Source: JAWXVD01 sp044425705 (lineage in GTDB: Bacteria; Bacillota; Clostridia; Lachnospirales; Lachnospiraceae). Taken from it: a stretch of DNA of 31,744 bases. Position 1 is the stretch's first letter, and every line of letters begins with the position of its first letter. A program made the translations under genes and the position numbers. Positions 31,458 to 31,744 of the stretch are shown piece by piece. Under the pieces are notes generated by a model, which was given only the letters and a program-made list of their open reading frames with translations, searched no databases and was not told the origin of the DNA. Location of the stretch: positions 1 through 31,744 of the forward strand of contig JAWXVD010000029.1 in the NCBI GenBank assembly GCA_044425705.1, written 5' to 3'.

Positions 31458-31744
31458 TGATACAAAAACAATTCCACCACTACAAACCATAACAGCTAAT
31501 CAGCTTATACAAGCAGAATACCCACCCTTACAATTTGCCATTGATAAGCTATTACCACAAGGAATATTTATCCTTGCTGGTAGTGGCAAAATCGGTAAAT
31601 CGTGGTTATGCCTTGATATGTGTGTTGCAGTTGCCACTGGTGGCAAGTTGTGGGATTATAACGCACTGGAAGGTGAAGTTTTATTCTTAGCACTAGAAGA
31701 CAATCATAGGAGATTGCAAAACCGACTAGAAGAAGTGAAAGGTG
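31450..31744 (+). CDS. RepA-like AAA ATPase, N-terminal part
   Basis: 98 codons are visible before the right edge. After a short leader (IPPLQTITANQLIQAEYPPL) the sequence reads LPQGIFILAGSGKIGKSWLCLDM, with a Walker A-like GSGKIGKS, and later EGEVLFLALEDNHRRLQNRL, the Walker B-like strand of RepA/DnaB-type ATPases. Proteins of this type drive replication or mobilisation functions in plasmids, phages and integrative elements. The ATG lies inside the end of the excisionase-like gene (eight-base overlap) with AAGGAGG upstream, so translation is coupled. Confidence 0.85.
   Translation, partial: MNNDTKTIPPLQTITANQLIQAEYPPLQFAIDKLLPQGIFILAGSGKIGKSWLCLDMCVAVATGGKLWDYNALEGEVLFLALEDNHRRLQNRLEEVKG

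Noticed and set aside
1..31744. CRISPR array, tRNA or rRNA genes
   Set aside because: No regularly spaced direct repeats, cloverleaf-like segments with CCA-type ends, or rRNA-like conserved sequence were noticed on reading; no computation was run.

Overview
The window looks like chromosome of a low-GC, Gram-positive anaerobe of the Clostridia, most likely a member of the Lachnospiraceae. The inference rests on AT-rich codon use, strong GGAGG ribosome binding sites, a class III (Firmicutes-type) fructose-1,6-bisphosphatase, a eukaryotic-type HisA, a YerC/TrpR-like regulator, DUF1836, PcrA with a C-terminal tail, and an RlmD-type rRNA methyltransferase. No rRNA, tRNA or CRISPR array was seen.

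Layout. 1-1000: the end of a minus-strand ABC exporter operon (permease start plus ATPase). 1.2-4.9 kb: a UvrX/UmuC-type Y-family polymerase coupled to a YolD-like partner, a YigZ protein, and a YhcG-type PD-(D/E)XK nuclease gene cut by one in-frame stop. 5.0-7.2 kb: MgtE and a TraX-family membrane protein. 7.4-9.2 kb: TypA/BipA on the minus strand. 9.5-14.4 kb: a tandem-OB SSB-like protein, then promoter, lysine riboswitch, terminator, dapA and dapB, then fbp. 14.4-15.3 kb: a small acidic lipoprotein flanked by a 74-bp two-hairpin sequence in inverted orientation. 15.3-18.9 kb: eukaryotic-type HisA, a cold-shock protein, YerC, DUF1836 and an orphan ABC substrate-binding lipoprotein. 19.2-25.7 kb: an SPFH/zinc-ribbon protein, PcrA, an acidic membrane protein, RlmD and a UPF0489 protein.

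25.7-31.7 kb looks accessory. It holds an XRE repressor divergent from a tightly coupled three-gene operon: a membrane-associated protein of unknown function, a YkgJ-type cysteine-cluster protein, and a glycine-zipper protein with charged helical flanks. Next comes an opposing XRE plus PD-(D/E)XK-like pair. Last are an excisionase-like HTH protein and the start of a RepA-like ATPase, which suggests an integrated element continuing to the right. The three-gene operon and the XRE/nuclease pair are the best candidates for undescribed systems, possibly in genome defence; that role is inferred from architecture and context only.

A second theme is a family of short palindromes with ends like ATTCGTTAC and GTAACGAAT. 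They recur in intergenic gaps between about 1 and 18 kb, and I see none in the gaps to the right of that. One copy lies inside the dapA-dapB gap and creates a false upstream GTG start for dapB.
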